A stretch of DNA of 64,000 nucleotides, taken from Deltaproteobacteria bacterium (GTDB lineage: Bacteria > Desulfobacterota > Desulfobacteria > Desulfobacterales > Desulfatirhabdiaceae). Below are positions 51,612 through 59,960 of the stretch, piece by piece (the first letter of the stretch is position 1; every line of letters begins with the position of its first letter). Location: assembly GCA_016219185.1 (NCBI GenBank), contig JACRBZ010000084.1, positions 1 through 64,000 of the forward strand, in the 5' to 3' direction. Below the pieces are notes generated by a model. It saw only the letters and a list, made by a program, of their open reading frames with translations, was not told where the DNA came from and did no database searches. The position numbers were made by a program, and so were the translations under genes.

Positions 51612-52031
51612 TCAGTCATCGCCCTGATTTCTCCGGTCAATCTGGTGGCGGACACAGGCAACGATTTCTGAAGGGGTGACATCGGTTCGGATTCCGGGGC
51701 AGAATCCCGCCATGATGTGCCAGTTTTGGGGGTCTTTCAAGACGTTTGGAATAAAGGGCCAGGCCTTGCACATCCGGGGCTTGACGGGATGAATCGTGCA
51801 GATCTTGTCTTTCCAGAAAACGCAGTATCCGTTTTCGGCCTGAGCCAGAACGGGTTTTTTCCCGGAGAACTGGCAGTAGTTTTTCAGAAATAGTTGGGGA
51901 TCAATATGAATAAAGGCGGCGATGGCCTGAACATCCTCGGGGGAAACATAGGTTCCGCCGAATCCCTTGCAGCATTCGCCGCACTGGCGGCAGTTGAAAA
52001 TATCCTGGGGTGTCTGGGGATCACAGGGCAT
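51612..52031 (-). CDS. YkgJ-family cysteine-cluster protein
   Basis: Protein of 139 residues with FNCRQCGECCKGFGGTYVSP, the hallmark CxxCxxCC motif of the YkgJ/CxxCxxCC zinc- or iron-chelating group, then CVFWKDKICTIHPVKPRMC. The family role is unclear. It overlaps recR by eleven bases and is the last gene of the tRNA-dnaX-ybaB-recR minus-strand string. Confidence 0.9.
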   Translation of the reverse strand: MPCDPQTPQDIFNCRQCGECCKGFGGTYVSPEDVQAIAAFIHIDPQLFLKNYCQFSGKKPVLAQAENGYCVFWKDKICTIHPVKPRMCKAWPFIPNVLKDPQNWHIMAGFCPGIRTDVTPSEIVACVRHQIDRRNQGDD

Positions 52032-52620
52032 GGCGGGTCTCCATGGCTCTTTTCAGGGTAACCTGATCAATGTATTTCAAGTCTCCGCCAATGGGCACCC
52101 CGGAGGCAATGCGGGTGACCTTGACCGGAAATTTCTCGAGAAGACCCAGGAGGTAAGAAGCCGTTGCCTCGCCTTCCACATGGGTGCCTGTGGCCAGAAT
52201 GACTTCCTGAATCCCGCCCTCTGCAATCCTTGCAATCAATTCCTTGATGCGGATGGCATCGGGTCCGACGCCATCCATGGGGGACAGTGCGCCTTGAAGG
52301 ACATGGTACCGTCCATTGTATGCGCCTGATTTTTCAATCGACACCATATCCGCGGGCTGTTCGACCACGCAGAGCAGCCGCCCATCCCTGGAGGGATTGC
52401 TGCAGATGTTGCAGCGTTCTTCTTCGCTGAGCGAAAAACAGATGGCGCACAATCTGACCTTGTCCTTCAGTTCTCCGATGCTTCTTGCCAGTTGTTCCGC
52501 ATCGCTGCGGGAAGACCGAAGGATATACATGGCCAGACGCTCTGCGGTCTTTTCGCCGATGCCCGGAAGCTTGCTGAGCTGGCGAATGACCTGCCGAATG
52601 GATGTGGGGTAATGGTTCAT
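52021..52620 (-). CDS. recR: Recombination mediator protein RecR
   Basis: Protein of 199 residues, the normal length, that helps RecF/RecO load RecA on gapped DNA. It starts with the helix-hairpin-helix region (IRQLSKLPGIGEKTAERLAM), has the zinc finger CAICFSLSEEERCNIC, and the Toprim domain (LLCVVEQPADMVSIEKSGAY, then HVLQGALSPMDGVGPD). It lies five bases downstream of ybaB, which is a common gene order. Confidence 0.97.
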   Translation of the reverse strand: MNHYPTSIRQVIRQLSKLPGIGEKTAERLAMYILRSSRSDAEQLARSIGELKDKVRLCAICFSLSEEERCNICSNPSRDGRLLCVVEQPADMVSIEKSGAYNGRYHVLQGALSPMDGVGPDAIRIKELIARIAEGGIQEVILATGTHVEGEATASYLLGLLEKFPVKVTRIASGVPIGGDLKYIDQVTLKRAMETRHAL

Positions 52621-52625
52621 GGTTG

Positions 52626-52949
52626 TTACATCAGCCCCGGGATATTGAGGCCCCCGGTGAGTTTGCTCATTTCACCGGAAACCATTTCCTGGGATTTGGC
52701 AAGGGCGTCGTTGACTGCCGCAAGAATCAGATCCTGAAGCATTTCAACATCCTCCGGATCCACCACTTCTTTTTCGATCTGAATGGAGACGATCTGCTGT
52801 TTGCCGTTGGCAACGACTTTGATCATCCCGCCGCCGGAAGCGGTTTCAACCGTTTTTTCAGACAGTTCTTCCTGAAGCTTGGCCATCTTGGCCTGAAGCT
52901 TCTGGGCCTGTTTCATCATATTTCCCATATTTCCCATATTTTTCATCAT
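52626..52949 (-). CDS. YbaB/EbfC nucleoid-associated protein
   Basis: Protein of 107 residues starting with a methionine-rich helix ([20 protein letters not shown]) and containing [20 protein letters not shown], the typical centre of YbaB/EbfC proteins. These bind DNA as dimers. The gene overlaps dnaX by four bases and precedes recR, the conserved dnaX-ybaB-recR order. Confidence 0.95.
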   Translation of the reverse strand: MMKNMGNMGNMMKQAQKLQAKMAKLQEELSEKTVETASGGGMIKVVANGKQQIVSIQIEKEVVDPEDVEMLQDLILAAVNDALAKSQEMVSGEMSKLTGGLNIPGLM

Positions 52950-54679
52950 GCGGGTCTCTCCTTCTCTATCTTGATATCTGCAACCGTTCCGCCAAAGATC
53001 TCAATGACATCGGCAACGAGGGGGTGGTTTAATGCTTCCTGCCTCAGGTACTGGGCCTGGCTGGCCCTGACCTGATTTTCCGGAAGCGCTTCTTTTTCAG
53101 CCTGGATGACCAGCTTTATCGGCCCTTCAAATAACTGGCTGATGACCGTTTTCAGCAGGGCTTCATTTTTCGGCTGGCGGATTCGGTTCAGGTTGAATCC
53201 ATTACCGGAAAAATGAATCTCCAGGGTATGATTTTCTATTTTCTTCAGTTTGGATCGGGATAAAACAGGCGCAAGGGCCGGAGATGTTTCCGATACCTTG
53301 TCCACAATCCGCTTCAAGACCGCATCCAGTGCTGATTCAGATTCCAGGGCCTCGATTTGAAGGAGCGGCTGCGGGCTTTTTTCAGGGGTATCCGGATGAA
53401 CGGCAGCACGCGGTTCCGGTACGGGCAGAGGCCGCATCTGTTCAGGTTCAGGTTCAGGCTCGGATTCGGATTCAGGCTCGGGTTCCGGGATGACATACGG
53501 GCGCTGCGCTTCAACAAGCCGGTGCGGGGACGAATGAATTCCCTTTTGCAAAAGATCCAGCTTTTCAATGAGATCATCAATGGGCAGCGCGGGCCGGGTC
53601 TGAATAATTCTGAAAAAAACCAGCTCCAGGGCCAGCCTGGGAAGGCTGGAGTAGCGAATCGTGGCTTCCTCTGAAAAGAGCATGTCAAAAATATGATTCA
53701 GCGATGAAGCCGAAACCGACTTTACCTGCTGCTGCATCCGGTCAATTTCATGGGGGGGCACATCAACGAGCTGCTGGGCCTTTTTGCTTATTTTGACTAC
53801 CAGCAGGTTGCGGAAATGTTCGACAAGCGAGCTGTAAAGACGTTTTAAGTCCAGGCCGTTTTCATAACCGGTTTCCAGAAGATTCAGGATTTCCGCGATA
53901 TCCCCGTTTAAAACCGCCTGGGAAAAATCAAAGAGAAATTGTCTGTCAATGACGCCAAGAAGGCTGATGACCAGATCGTGGGTGATTTTGCCTTCGGAAA
54001 AGGAAAGGATTTGATCCAGAAGGCTCAAGGCATCCCGCATGCTGCCGCCGGCTTCCTGGGAAACGACGAGAAGGCTTTCCGGCGGGATATCCACCGCTTC
54101 CTTTACGCAGAGCGCTTGAAGATGTTCAAAAATCGATCGGGTGTCAATCCGGCGAAGGTCATGGCGCTGGCATCTGGAGAGAATGGTCAGGGGAATCTTC
54201 TGCGGCTCTGTGGTTGCGAACATGAAAAGCACATGGGCAGGGGGCTCTTCAAGGGTTTTCAGCAGGGCATTAAAGGCCGCGGCCGTGAGCATGTGGACTT
54301 CATCGATGATATAGATTTTATAGCGGCTGTGGGAAGGCATGTACCGGACATTGTCTCTTAAGTCGCGGACCTGATCCACACTGTTGTTGGATGCTCCGTC
54401 AATTTCAAAGACATCCACCGCCTGACCCGATGTGATTTCCAGGCATGAACGGCAGGCATTACAGGGGGAAACGGTCGGTCCCTGCTGACAGTTCAGCGCT
54501 TTTGCCAGAATACGGGCAATGGTGGTTTTGCCGGTTCCCCTTGGCCCGGTAAACAAAATGGCATGGGCAACCCGGCCGGATGAGATGGCATGACCGAGGG
54601 TTTGCGTGACATGATCTTGTTTGACGACATCAGCAAAGGTCTGAGGTCGATATTTACGGGCAAGAACCAGATAAGACAT
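52946..54679 (-). CDS. dnaX: DNA polymerase III subunit gamma/tau
   Basis: Clamp-loader ATPase of 577 residues. It has [20 protein letters not shown], Walker [10 protein letters not shown], a zinc module (CNACRSC), Walker [10 protein letters not shown] and the SRCQR sensor phrase. A Glu/Pro/Ser-rich linker (encoded at about 53441-53488) joins the core to a C-terminal domain that binds polymerase. ATG at 54679 is used by family N-terminus and CAGGAAAT upstream. No A-AAA-AAG slippery site was seen, so only the tau-like form is expected. Two tRNA-Ser genes lie just upstream. Confidence 0.96.
   Translation of the reverse strand: MSYLVLARKYRPQTFADVVKQDHVTQTLGHAISSGRVAHAILFTGPRGTGKTTIARILAKALNCQQGPTVSPCNACRSCLEITSGQAVDVFEIDGASNNSVDQVRDLRDNVRYMPSHSRYKIYIIDEVHMLTAAAFNALLKTLEEPPAHVLFMFATTEPQKIPLTILSRCQRHDLRRIDTRSIFEHLQALCVKEAVDIPPESLLVVSQEAGGSMRDALSLLDQILSFSEGKITHDLVISLLGVIDRQFLFDFSQAVLNGDIAEILNLLETGYENGLDLKRLYSSLVEHFRNLLVVKISKKAQQLVDVPPHEIDRMQQQVKSVSASSLNHIFDMLFSEEATIRYSSLPRLALELVFFRIIQTRPALPIDDLIEKLDLLQKGIHSSPHRLVEAQRPYVIPEPEPESESEPEPEPEQMRPLPVPEPRAAVHPDTPEKSPQPLLQIEALESESALDAVLKRIVDKVSETSPALAPVLSRSKLKKIENHTLEIHFSGNGFNLNRIRQPKNEALLKTVISQLFEGPIKLVIQAEKEALPENQVRASQAQYLRQEALNHPLVADVIEIFGGTVADIKIEKERPA
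53441..53488. repeat. Imperfect hexamer repeats in dnaX
   Basis: On the plus strand the segment repeats units such as GGTTCA, GGCTCG and GGATTC. It encodes an alternating Pro/Glu/Ser linker in DnaX. All units are six bases, so length changes would keep frame. Confidence 0.6.
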
Positions 54680-54764
54680 ATTGATTTCCTGACAGAAAGC
54701 CATCGGAAGGTCAACAGAGAGCGATTTCTCGCCGTAAAATCGGGGCTGGGAATGGATATGAAAC

Positions 54765-54857
54765 TGGCGGAGAGAGAGGGGTTCGAACCCTCGGCGCCGC
54801 TATTAACAGCGCACACGATTTCCAGTCGTGCTCCTTCAGCCGCTCGGACATCTCTCC
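54765..54857 (-). tRNA. tRNA-Ser (anticodon GGA)
   Basis: The minus strand begins GGAGAGATGTCCGAGCGGCT and ends with the TCTCTCC acceptor strand, G73 and CCA. The anticodon loop is CTGGAAA (GGA). A long variable arm, typical of tRNA-Ser, follows. It is the second of two tRNA-Ser genes before dnaX. Confidence 0.95.
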
Positions 54858-54896
54858 AGAATCAAACAGGGGGATCATCATTCAGGCCCAAATCTT

Positions 54897-54990
54897 TGGC
54901 GGAGAGGGTGGGATTTGAACCCACGATCCCGTTTTTAGACAGGATACCGCTTTTCGAGAGCGGGGCCATCAGCCGCTCGGCCACCTCTCC
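54897..54990 (-). tRNA. tRNA-Ser (anticodon CGA)
   Basis: The minus strand begins GGAGAGGTGGCCGAGCGGCT and ends with CCTCTCC, G73 and CCA. The anticodon loop is CTCGAAA (CGA), the stem is CCGCT/AGCGG, and a long variable arm is present. It is the first gene behind the promoter at 55016-55044. Confidence 0.95.
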
Positions 54991-55015
54991 ATCACCCTCT
55001 GACTTAAGACGATCA

Positions 55016-55044
55016 TAGATATACTTTTTGAAAATTCCTGTCAA
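55016..55044 (-). promoter_or_regulatory. Sigma-70-type promoter of the tRNA-Ser/dnaX string
   Basis: On the minus strand TTGACA (-35, perfect) is followed after 17 bases by TATCTA (-10). The start is predicted some 20 bases before tRNA-Ser(CGA). No terminator was seen between the tRNAs and dnaX, so read-through into dnaX-ybaB-recR is possible. Confidence 0.65.
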
Positions 55045-55213
55045 TGATCTTATTGAGTTTTTTTGCATTCAGACTTGAATAACCTCCAGGTTTATAGTAT
55101 TCCTTGCCCGCGTTCTGTTGGAAATCGGAAGCCGGGAGTCGTCAGGGATGAATTTTCCGGTGATTCCGTGCTTCCTGATAATTTCATTCATTGTTTTATT
55201 AAGGATATGTCTG

Positions 55214-56551
55214 ATGGCCAAAATTGTTCCATTCCGGGGAATCGTGTATAACCCCGAAAGGGTAGAGAATCTGGCAAGTGTTGCCACCCCCCCGTATGAC
55301 GTGATAACGCCTCAAGAGCAGCTTGCCTTTTATGAGCGTCATCCCTGGAATATCATTCGGTTGATCCTGGGGAAGACATCTGAAAAGGATACGCCCCAAG
55401 ACAATCGCCATACCCGTTCGGCGGATTTTTTTAATGCCTGGCTGTCCGAAGGCGTCCTGATTCAGGATCCTTCCCCGGCATTTTATCTGACGTCCATTGA
55501 TTTTACGGTTCATTCCCGAAAAATCACCCGATGGGGCCTGATTTCTCAGGTAGCCCTGGAGCCCTTTGAAAAGGGCGTGGTCCTGCCGCATGAGAAAACA
55601 TTTTCCCGGGTGAAATCGGAAAGACTGGAGCTGATGAAGTCCTGTCACGCCAATTACAGCCCGATATTTTCCCTGTATTCGGATTCCGAGCAGACGGTTG
55701 TGAATACCCTGAGGCAATCCTGCTCTGAAATGGCACCGGACATGAAATTTGTCGATACTTACGGCCACCTCCATCAGTTGTGGCGGGTAACGGATGGGGC
55801 GGTCCACCGGATAATTTCCGATTTCATGAACGATAGATCCATTTTTATCGCGGATGGCCACCACCGGTACGAAACCGCCCTGAACTACAGGCAGTGGATA
55901 GCGGACCGGACACCGGGGTTTTCTCCGGAGCATCCGGCCAATTTCATCATGATGTATTTATGCGGCATGGAAGATCCGGGGCTGGTGATCCTGCCGGCGC
56001 ACCGCATGGTGAAGGCCATTTCCCGTGAAACAATGGATGCGTTCATTAACGCCGCAAAAGCCTGCTTTGATATCAGCCGGTTTCCTATGGAGTCCGGAAT
56101 CGATCCCGGGACAGCGGCGGAAAAATGGGATGGCATCTTAAATGCCGATAGCTCACAAACCCGGATCGGCGTTGTGATCAAAAATCTCCCGCAGGGATAT
56201 CTGTTCAGTCTGAAACCCGGCGTCATGCAGCGGATGTTCGGGCATGAGATGTCGGAACGGATGCTGGAGCTGGATGTGACGGTATTGACCCGGCTGGTAT
56301 TGATGGAACTCCTGGGTCTGAATCACGGCCAACTGGACGATGAATCCGTCATGAGTTATTCCAGCAAGACGGAAGTTGCCCTGGAGGCCGTCAGAACCGG
56401 GGAGTGCGATGCCGCCTTTATCCTGAATTCCACCCGGATCGATCAGGTCAAGCGGATTGCCGAAGCAGGAGAAATCATGCCTAGAAAATCCACGTATTTT
56501 TATCCGAAGGTGGTTACCGGTCAGGTATTAAACCGGCTGACCGAAAGCTGA
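55214..56551 (+). CDS. DUF1015 family protein
   Basis: Protein of 445 residues starting MAKIVPFRGIVYNPERVENL and ASVATPPYDVITPQEQ, the clear DUF1015 N-terminus. It also has the signature FIADGHHRYETALNYRQW and EKGVVLPHEKTF. The family is near-universal in anaerobes and uncharacterised, with a suggested link to HPr/serine-type phosphate metabolism that is not established. ATG at 55214 has AAGGA eight bases upstream; the frame is open from 55118. It is transcribed divergently from the tRNA-Ser unit. Confidence 0.92.
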   Translation: MAKIVPFRGIVYNPERVENLASVATPPYDVITPQEQLAFYERHPWNIIRLILGKTSEKDTPQDNRHTRSADFFNAWLSEGVLIQDPSPAFYLTSIDFTVHSRKITRWGLISQVALEPFEKGVVLPHEKTFSRVKSERLELMKSCHANYSPIFSLYSDSEQTVVNTLRQSCSEMAPDMKFVDTYGHLHQLWRVTDGAVHRIISDFMNDRSIFIADGHHRYETALNYRQWIADRTPGFSPEHPANFIMMYLCGMEDPGLVILPAHRMVKAISRETMDAFINAAKACFDISRFPMESGIDPGTAAEKWDGILNADSSQTRIGVVIKNLPQGYLFSLKPGVMQRMFGHEMSERMLELDVTVLTRLVLMELLGLNHGQLDDESVMSYSSKTEVALEAVRTGECDAAFILNSTRIDQVKRIAEAGEIMPRKSTYFYPKVVTGQVLNRLTES

Positions 56552-56561
56552 TAAATAGACT

Positions 56562-57299
56562 TCAGGGGTTAAACATGGCCTGAACACTGTCGGTATACGT
56601 GCCGTCGGGCCGGTAGATCACCAGCGGTTCATGGACGGCAGCGCCGGGGCGACCTCCCTTGATGCCGGAAACCAGAACGAGGCGGGCCGGCTCATTGCCT
56701 TTAGCGTGAACCGTCTGAATGTGTTTGGGTTCGATACCGGCGGATCGCAGGTTCGTCAGAAGATCCGTGATTCGTTCCGCGGGATAGATGATTGCGAACC
56801 TGCCGCCGATGCCGAGCAGCCTGGCGGCGGCACTGGCTACATCCTGAAGGGTTGCCAGGATTTCATGCCTGGCAACTGCCCGCTGAGGGTGGGGGTTGAC
56901 CCTTCCGGATAGGCCTTTTCTGTAAGGGGGATTGCTGATCACTATATCCACCGGTCCCGAAACAGCTTGAATCGAAAGCGATCTCATATCTTCGCGGATA
57001 ATGGTGATGCGTCCTTTGAGTCCGTTGATTTTAACATTCCGCGCTGCCAGCTCCGCCAGCTCCGGTTGCACTTCAATTCCCGTAATGCTCACCGCCGGAT
57101 GCCGGTGCCCCAGGATCAGGGGAATGATGCCGCATCCGGTGCCTAAATCCACGATACGATCTCCGGTCTCGGGGGCTGAAAATGCGGCAAGCAGCACGGC
57201 GTCGATGGAAAATCGGTATCCTTCCCGGTGCTGAAAGACCTTGATCCCGCCATTGAAAAACGTATCTTCAGTCAGGTTAAGAAGGGTCATATCCGTCAT
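56562..57299 (-). CDS. tRNA1(Val) adenine-N6-methyltransferase-like protein (TrmN6/YfiC type)
   Basis: Methyltransferase of 245 residues with the SAM motif IVDLGTGCGIIPLILGHRHP and the amino-methylation motif VISNPPYRKG. The N-terminus (TFFNGGIKVFQHREGYRFSI with DAVLLAAF) is typical of the TrmN6/YfiC group, which methylates A37 of tRNA1(Val). Other members of the fold act on different RNAs, so the target is likely but not certain. It converges with the DUF1015 gene over ten bases. Confidence 0.9.
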   Translation of the reverse strand: MTDMTLLNLTEDTFFNGGIKVFQHREGYRFSIDAVLLAAFSAPETGDRIVDLGTGCGIIPLILGHRHPAVSITGIEVQPELAELAARNVKINGLKGRITIIREDMRSLSIQAVSGPVDIVISNPPYRKGLSGRVNPHPQRAVARHEILATLQDVASAAARLLGIGGRFAIIYPAERITDLLTNLRSAGIEPKHIQTVHAKGNEPARLVLVSGIKGGRPGAAVHEPLVIYRPDGTYTDSVQAMFNP

Positions 57300-57378
57300 T
57301 TCAGTTAATATTCAAGCTGACACTTTTTGCAGACCGGTGATGCGAAAAATGCACTTCCTTTACTTCCCGTTAACGGCT

Positions 57379-58122
57379 TTATTGAATATTTTTGAATTTG
57401 TTGAGGGATACCAGTATGGCATTGACAATGGATTCTTGATGCTCTGGCCTTGTCACATACGCTTCATCGGATGGATCAACGATCACGCCGACCTCGAGCA
57501 GTACCGCCGGTATTTTGGATTGTTTCAGTACCACCAGGTCATCATATTGATAAATCCCGAGATCGGCATCCAGCAACGGGCGGCCTTCTCCCGGGATGGG
57601 TTCCGCATGATGCAATGTCGGCTTTCGCCCGAGTTTTATCAGTTCCTCGCCCAATAATTTGGCAAAAATGAAAGAGCGGTCAAATTCCTGGTTTTTTCGG
57701 GAAACGAATATTGAATAGCCCGAGATCGGTTTGCGTGTCCGATACGCTTTTTTGCCGTCCTGCTCAATGGGTTCCAAATATACCAACTGCGCTGAATCAT
57801 GATGGATTGAGAGCATCGCCAGGGCATTGTGCGAATTGGCAATATTAGCTCTGTCTTCGAGCTTGATTTCCTGGCCGGGGCTGCGTGTCGGAATTGTAAC
57901 AAAGCCTGCTCCGGCAAGAGCATCTGATATCTTTGAAACCAGATTGTCATTATACGTAACTTCATATTTACCGGTTATGCTTACAGCCCCCGGCATTTTA
58001 TTCGTGTGTCCCGCATCGAGAATCACAACGGGTTTTTCGGCATCATCCGACCTGGCAAACGATGGCAGACCTGATAAAATGAATACAACACACGATATGA
58101 CGATCAGCTTTCCCTTTTTCAT
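57379..58122 (-). CDS. Exported N-acetylmuramoyl-L-alanine amidase (Amidase_3)
   Basis: Cell-wall amidase of 247 residues with a signal peptide (MKKGKLIVISCVVFILSGLP, cleavage near SFARSD). The zinc ligands are seen in VILDAGHTNKMPGA, the EVTYNDNLV segment and LSIHHDSAQ. The catalytic Glu is probably in LLEVGVIVDPSDE. It lacks AMIN or LysM domains, so it is a minimal periplasmic amidase that cleaves the MurNAc-L-Ala bond. The ribosome site is weak. Confidence 0.9.
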   Translation of the reverse strand: MKKGKLIVISCVVFILSGLPSFARSDDAEKPVVILDAGHTNKMPGAVSITGKYEVTYNDNLVSKISDALAGAGFVTIPTRSPGQEIKLEDRANIANSHNALAMLSIHHDSAQLVYLEPIEQDGKKAYRTRKPISGYSIFVSRKNQEFDRSFIFAKLLGEELIKLGRKPTLHHAEPIPGEGRPLLDADLGIYQYDDLVVLKQSKIPAVLLEVGVIVDPSDEAYVTRPEHQESIVNAILVSLNKFKNIQ

Positions 58123-58147
58123 TTATCAGGCCCGCCTTGAACCCATA

Positions 58148-58540
58148 TTACTTCCAGCTAGTTTTAACGATCATATCATCGCGACAGTTTCCGGTTTTAC
58201 ATTCGCGGGAGCGATCACGGAGAAATTCGGTCCTTTCTTTGTTGACTTTATAATTACAATCCACATTGATTGTCCCCGGGTGTTCCTGGCAAACGTTATC
58301 CCGATATTTGATCCATTCTCTTTGCGTCTCGGTAAGCTTTTTCTTCATGTCGTCCTTGAGCCCGTCTTTCAGCTCTTTATAAACGACGTTCAGTTCCTTG
58401 TCAGATTCTACAAATAATTTACAATAACAGTAAGTTACATCATACGAAGTCTTGTATTTATCGCATTCACCCTCTGCAAAAACAACACCTGCCATCATGA
58501 CAACAACGCCAATCGCAACTACTTGCGCGAAACTTTTCAT
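58148..58540 (-). CDS. LprI-like exported protein (lysozyme-inhibitor family)
   Basis: Protein of 130 residues with a signal peptide (VVAIGVVVMMAGVVFAEG). The mature part has KELNVVYKELKDGLKDDMKK and LTETQREWIKYRDNVC, the LprI/DUF1311 pattern of small exported proteins, some of which inhibit lysozyme. Cysteines (YCYCK; NVC; DC; EC) may form disulfides. AAAGGAGAG precedes the ATG. It neighbours a cell-wall amidase; a shared envelope role is inference. Confidence 0.82.
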   Translation of the reverse strand: MKSFAQVVAIGVVVMMAGVVFAEGECDKYKTSYDVTYCYCKLFVESDKELNVVYKELKDGLKDDMKKKLTETQREWIKYRDNVCQEHPGTINVDCNYKVNKERTEFLRDRSRECKTGNCRDDMIVKTSWK

Positions 58541-58667
58541 TCGACTCTCCTTTCAAATTTTATACTACTGCTGATGGGACATACGCTACGTATAAATTCA
58601 CTCCAGGTTTACCACATTCCATCACCGCTGATATTGCTCGCATGATGCGGCAAATGATCGTTGGTTT

Positions 58668-59453
58668 TTAAGTCCGACGCACTGCCGCCTTGTCCCCCAC
58701 GATCGGTGCGGACGAATTGTCCCAATAGTGCTGCTGCTGCGGAGGTCGGGTTTCCATTCTCCCGCGAACGGCACGGACGAAATACTGGCCGTACTTACCG
58801 TAGTTGTGGCTGTTGTTGTCATCGAAACCCACGGCCCACGCGCGGTAATCATAGCCTGTGCTGGCAGTTGATGTCCAGTAGTAGGACGGCTGGGTATTCG
58901 GGAAGTAAGTCGTATTGATGGTCGGTCCCGGAGATGAAATATCGTAGTTGACGATAGAGCTCAGCTCCTTGAGGGTGGGAAGCCGCCAGTCGGAATAACC
59001 GCCGAAATTGGCACCATTCAGGGCATTGATAAAATCCTTGGTGTCTTTGCCTTTGTCCGGGGTTCCCTCATCTCCGCCATTGGTAGCCGGGTTGTTGTCG
59101 TACCAGGAGTAAGTGTTGTCCGCATCGTGAGGATCATTGTAGTTTTTTACCCCGTCCTTGTTGGTTTTCATCTCCCAGATCAGGCCGGTGACATTGTCCT
59201 TCACCATGCTCCATGAGGAGGCGGAATCGGAGAGCGGTTTGCCTTTGTCATCCAGCTTTGTGTAAGATGTTTTATTGATGACGTAGGTGTCATCCTGGCT
59301 ATAGAGGATCCGGCCGGACGTGGGGTAGGCGGTAGCATTGCCGGCGATATCGGAATCATTCGTCTGTCCGGTATCCGGAACCGATGCGGTCCATGCGACC
59401 GCTGTAGTCATCAGAATAATAAAGACGAAAATGCTTACCCATGATTTGATCAT
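58668..59453 (-). CDS. Shortened DUF1566 (Lcl) paralogue with a frameshifted end
   Basis: Protein of 261 residues whose first 225 residues follow the paralogue at 45896-47398 closely: signal peptide MIKSWVSIFVFIILMTTAVA, MVKDNVTGLIWEMKTNKDGV, and one Lcl domain with YSDWRLPTLKEL. After YFVRAVRG the frame changes to RMETRPPQQQHYW and stops. Another frame (58609-58712) reads VRTDRGGQGGSASDLKTND, resembling the end of a second Lcl domain. So the second domain has been lost, by deletion and a frameshift. It may still make a secreted one-domain protein. Confidence 0.8.
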   Translation of the reverse strand: MIKSWVSIFVFIILMTTAVAWTASVPDTGQTNDSDIAGNATAYPTSGRILYSQDDTYVINKTSYTKLDDKGKPLSDSASSWSMVKDNVTGLIWEMKTNKDGVKNYNDPHDADNTYSWYDNNPATNGGDEGTPDKGKDTKDFINALNGANFGGYSDWRLPTLKELSSIVNYDISSPGPTINTTYFPNTQPSYYWTSTASTGYDYRAWAVGFDDNNSHNYGKYGQYFVRAVRGRMETRPPQQQHYWDNSSAPIVGDKAAVRRT

Positions 59454-59960
59454 GCTGTTTTCCTCTTATTTGATGTCTGAAAGGTTTTGATGCTCCGCCT
59501 TTGAAACCACTGCCACTGACCGCAGAAGATGTGAATCCTGTCAGTGATTCATATCACTGACATAAACGTACCAAAGGTGTCAAGGACGAAACCGCGAGAA
59601 ACCGTCCGAATGCAAATCAATTGGGGATTCCGACCGTATCGGATCGGGTGATTCAGCGAGGAGCCGTTGCCCGATTGGGCTTTCCCTTGTGCATTTCTAT
59701 CGCCATGCGTGCTGACAATATGCCCGACAAAGCCGGCAGTTCATTCCGCAGGGAGCGACCAGCGTCGTTGCTATGACATTTGTTTTCATGGATCGTTTTC
59801 GTGTCATGCCGATATGCCGTAACGGTCTGTATGCTTATGGTTCAGGTGCTGCCCATCGAGCGGATCGACAACCAGATAAAGAGCAAGGGAGGATGCCTGG
59901 TCTTTGAAGTTGCCGCCGAGAAAGAACTGGCGATCGCCTTTCACGTAAACAGCACGCCAT
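59454..59960. other. Gene-free stretch with a CRP/FNR-like palindrome
   Basis: The 507 bases between the shortened DUF1566 gene and the Pit gene hold a perfect palindrome at 59540-59561 and no gene I can support. An open stretch at 59780-59971 (TTG start, no ribosome site) reads a plausible peptide, QVLPIERIDNQIKSKGGCLV, but lacks any further support and is left out. Confidence 0.5.
59540..59561. promoter_or_regulatory. CRP/FNR-type palindrome
   Basis: GTCAGTGA-TTCATA-TCACTGAC is a perfect 8-6-8 palindrome whose core AGTGA-N6-TCACT fits CRP/FNR-family sites. It lies about 87 bases upstream of the shortened DUF1566 gene start (59453, minus strand). No CRP/FNR-family gene is in the window. Confidence 0.5.

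Noticed and set aside
52946-54679. Programmed frameshift in dnaX
   Set aside because: No A-AAA-AAG-type slippery heptamer was found in frame.
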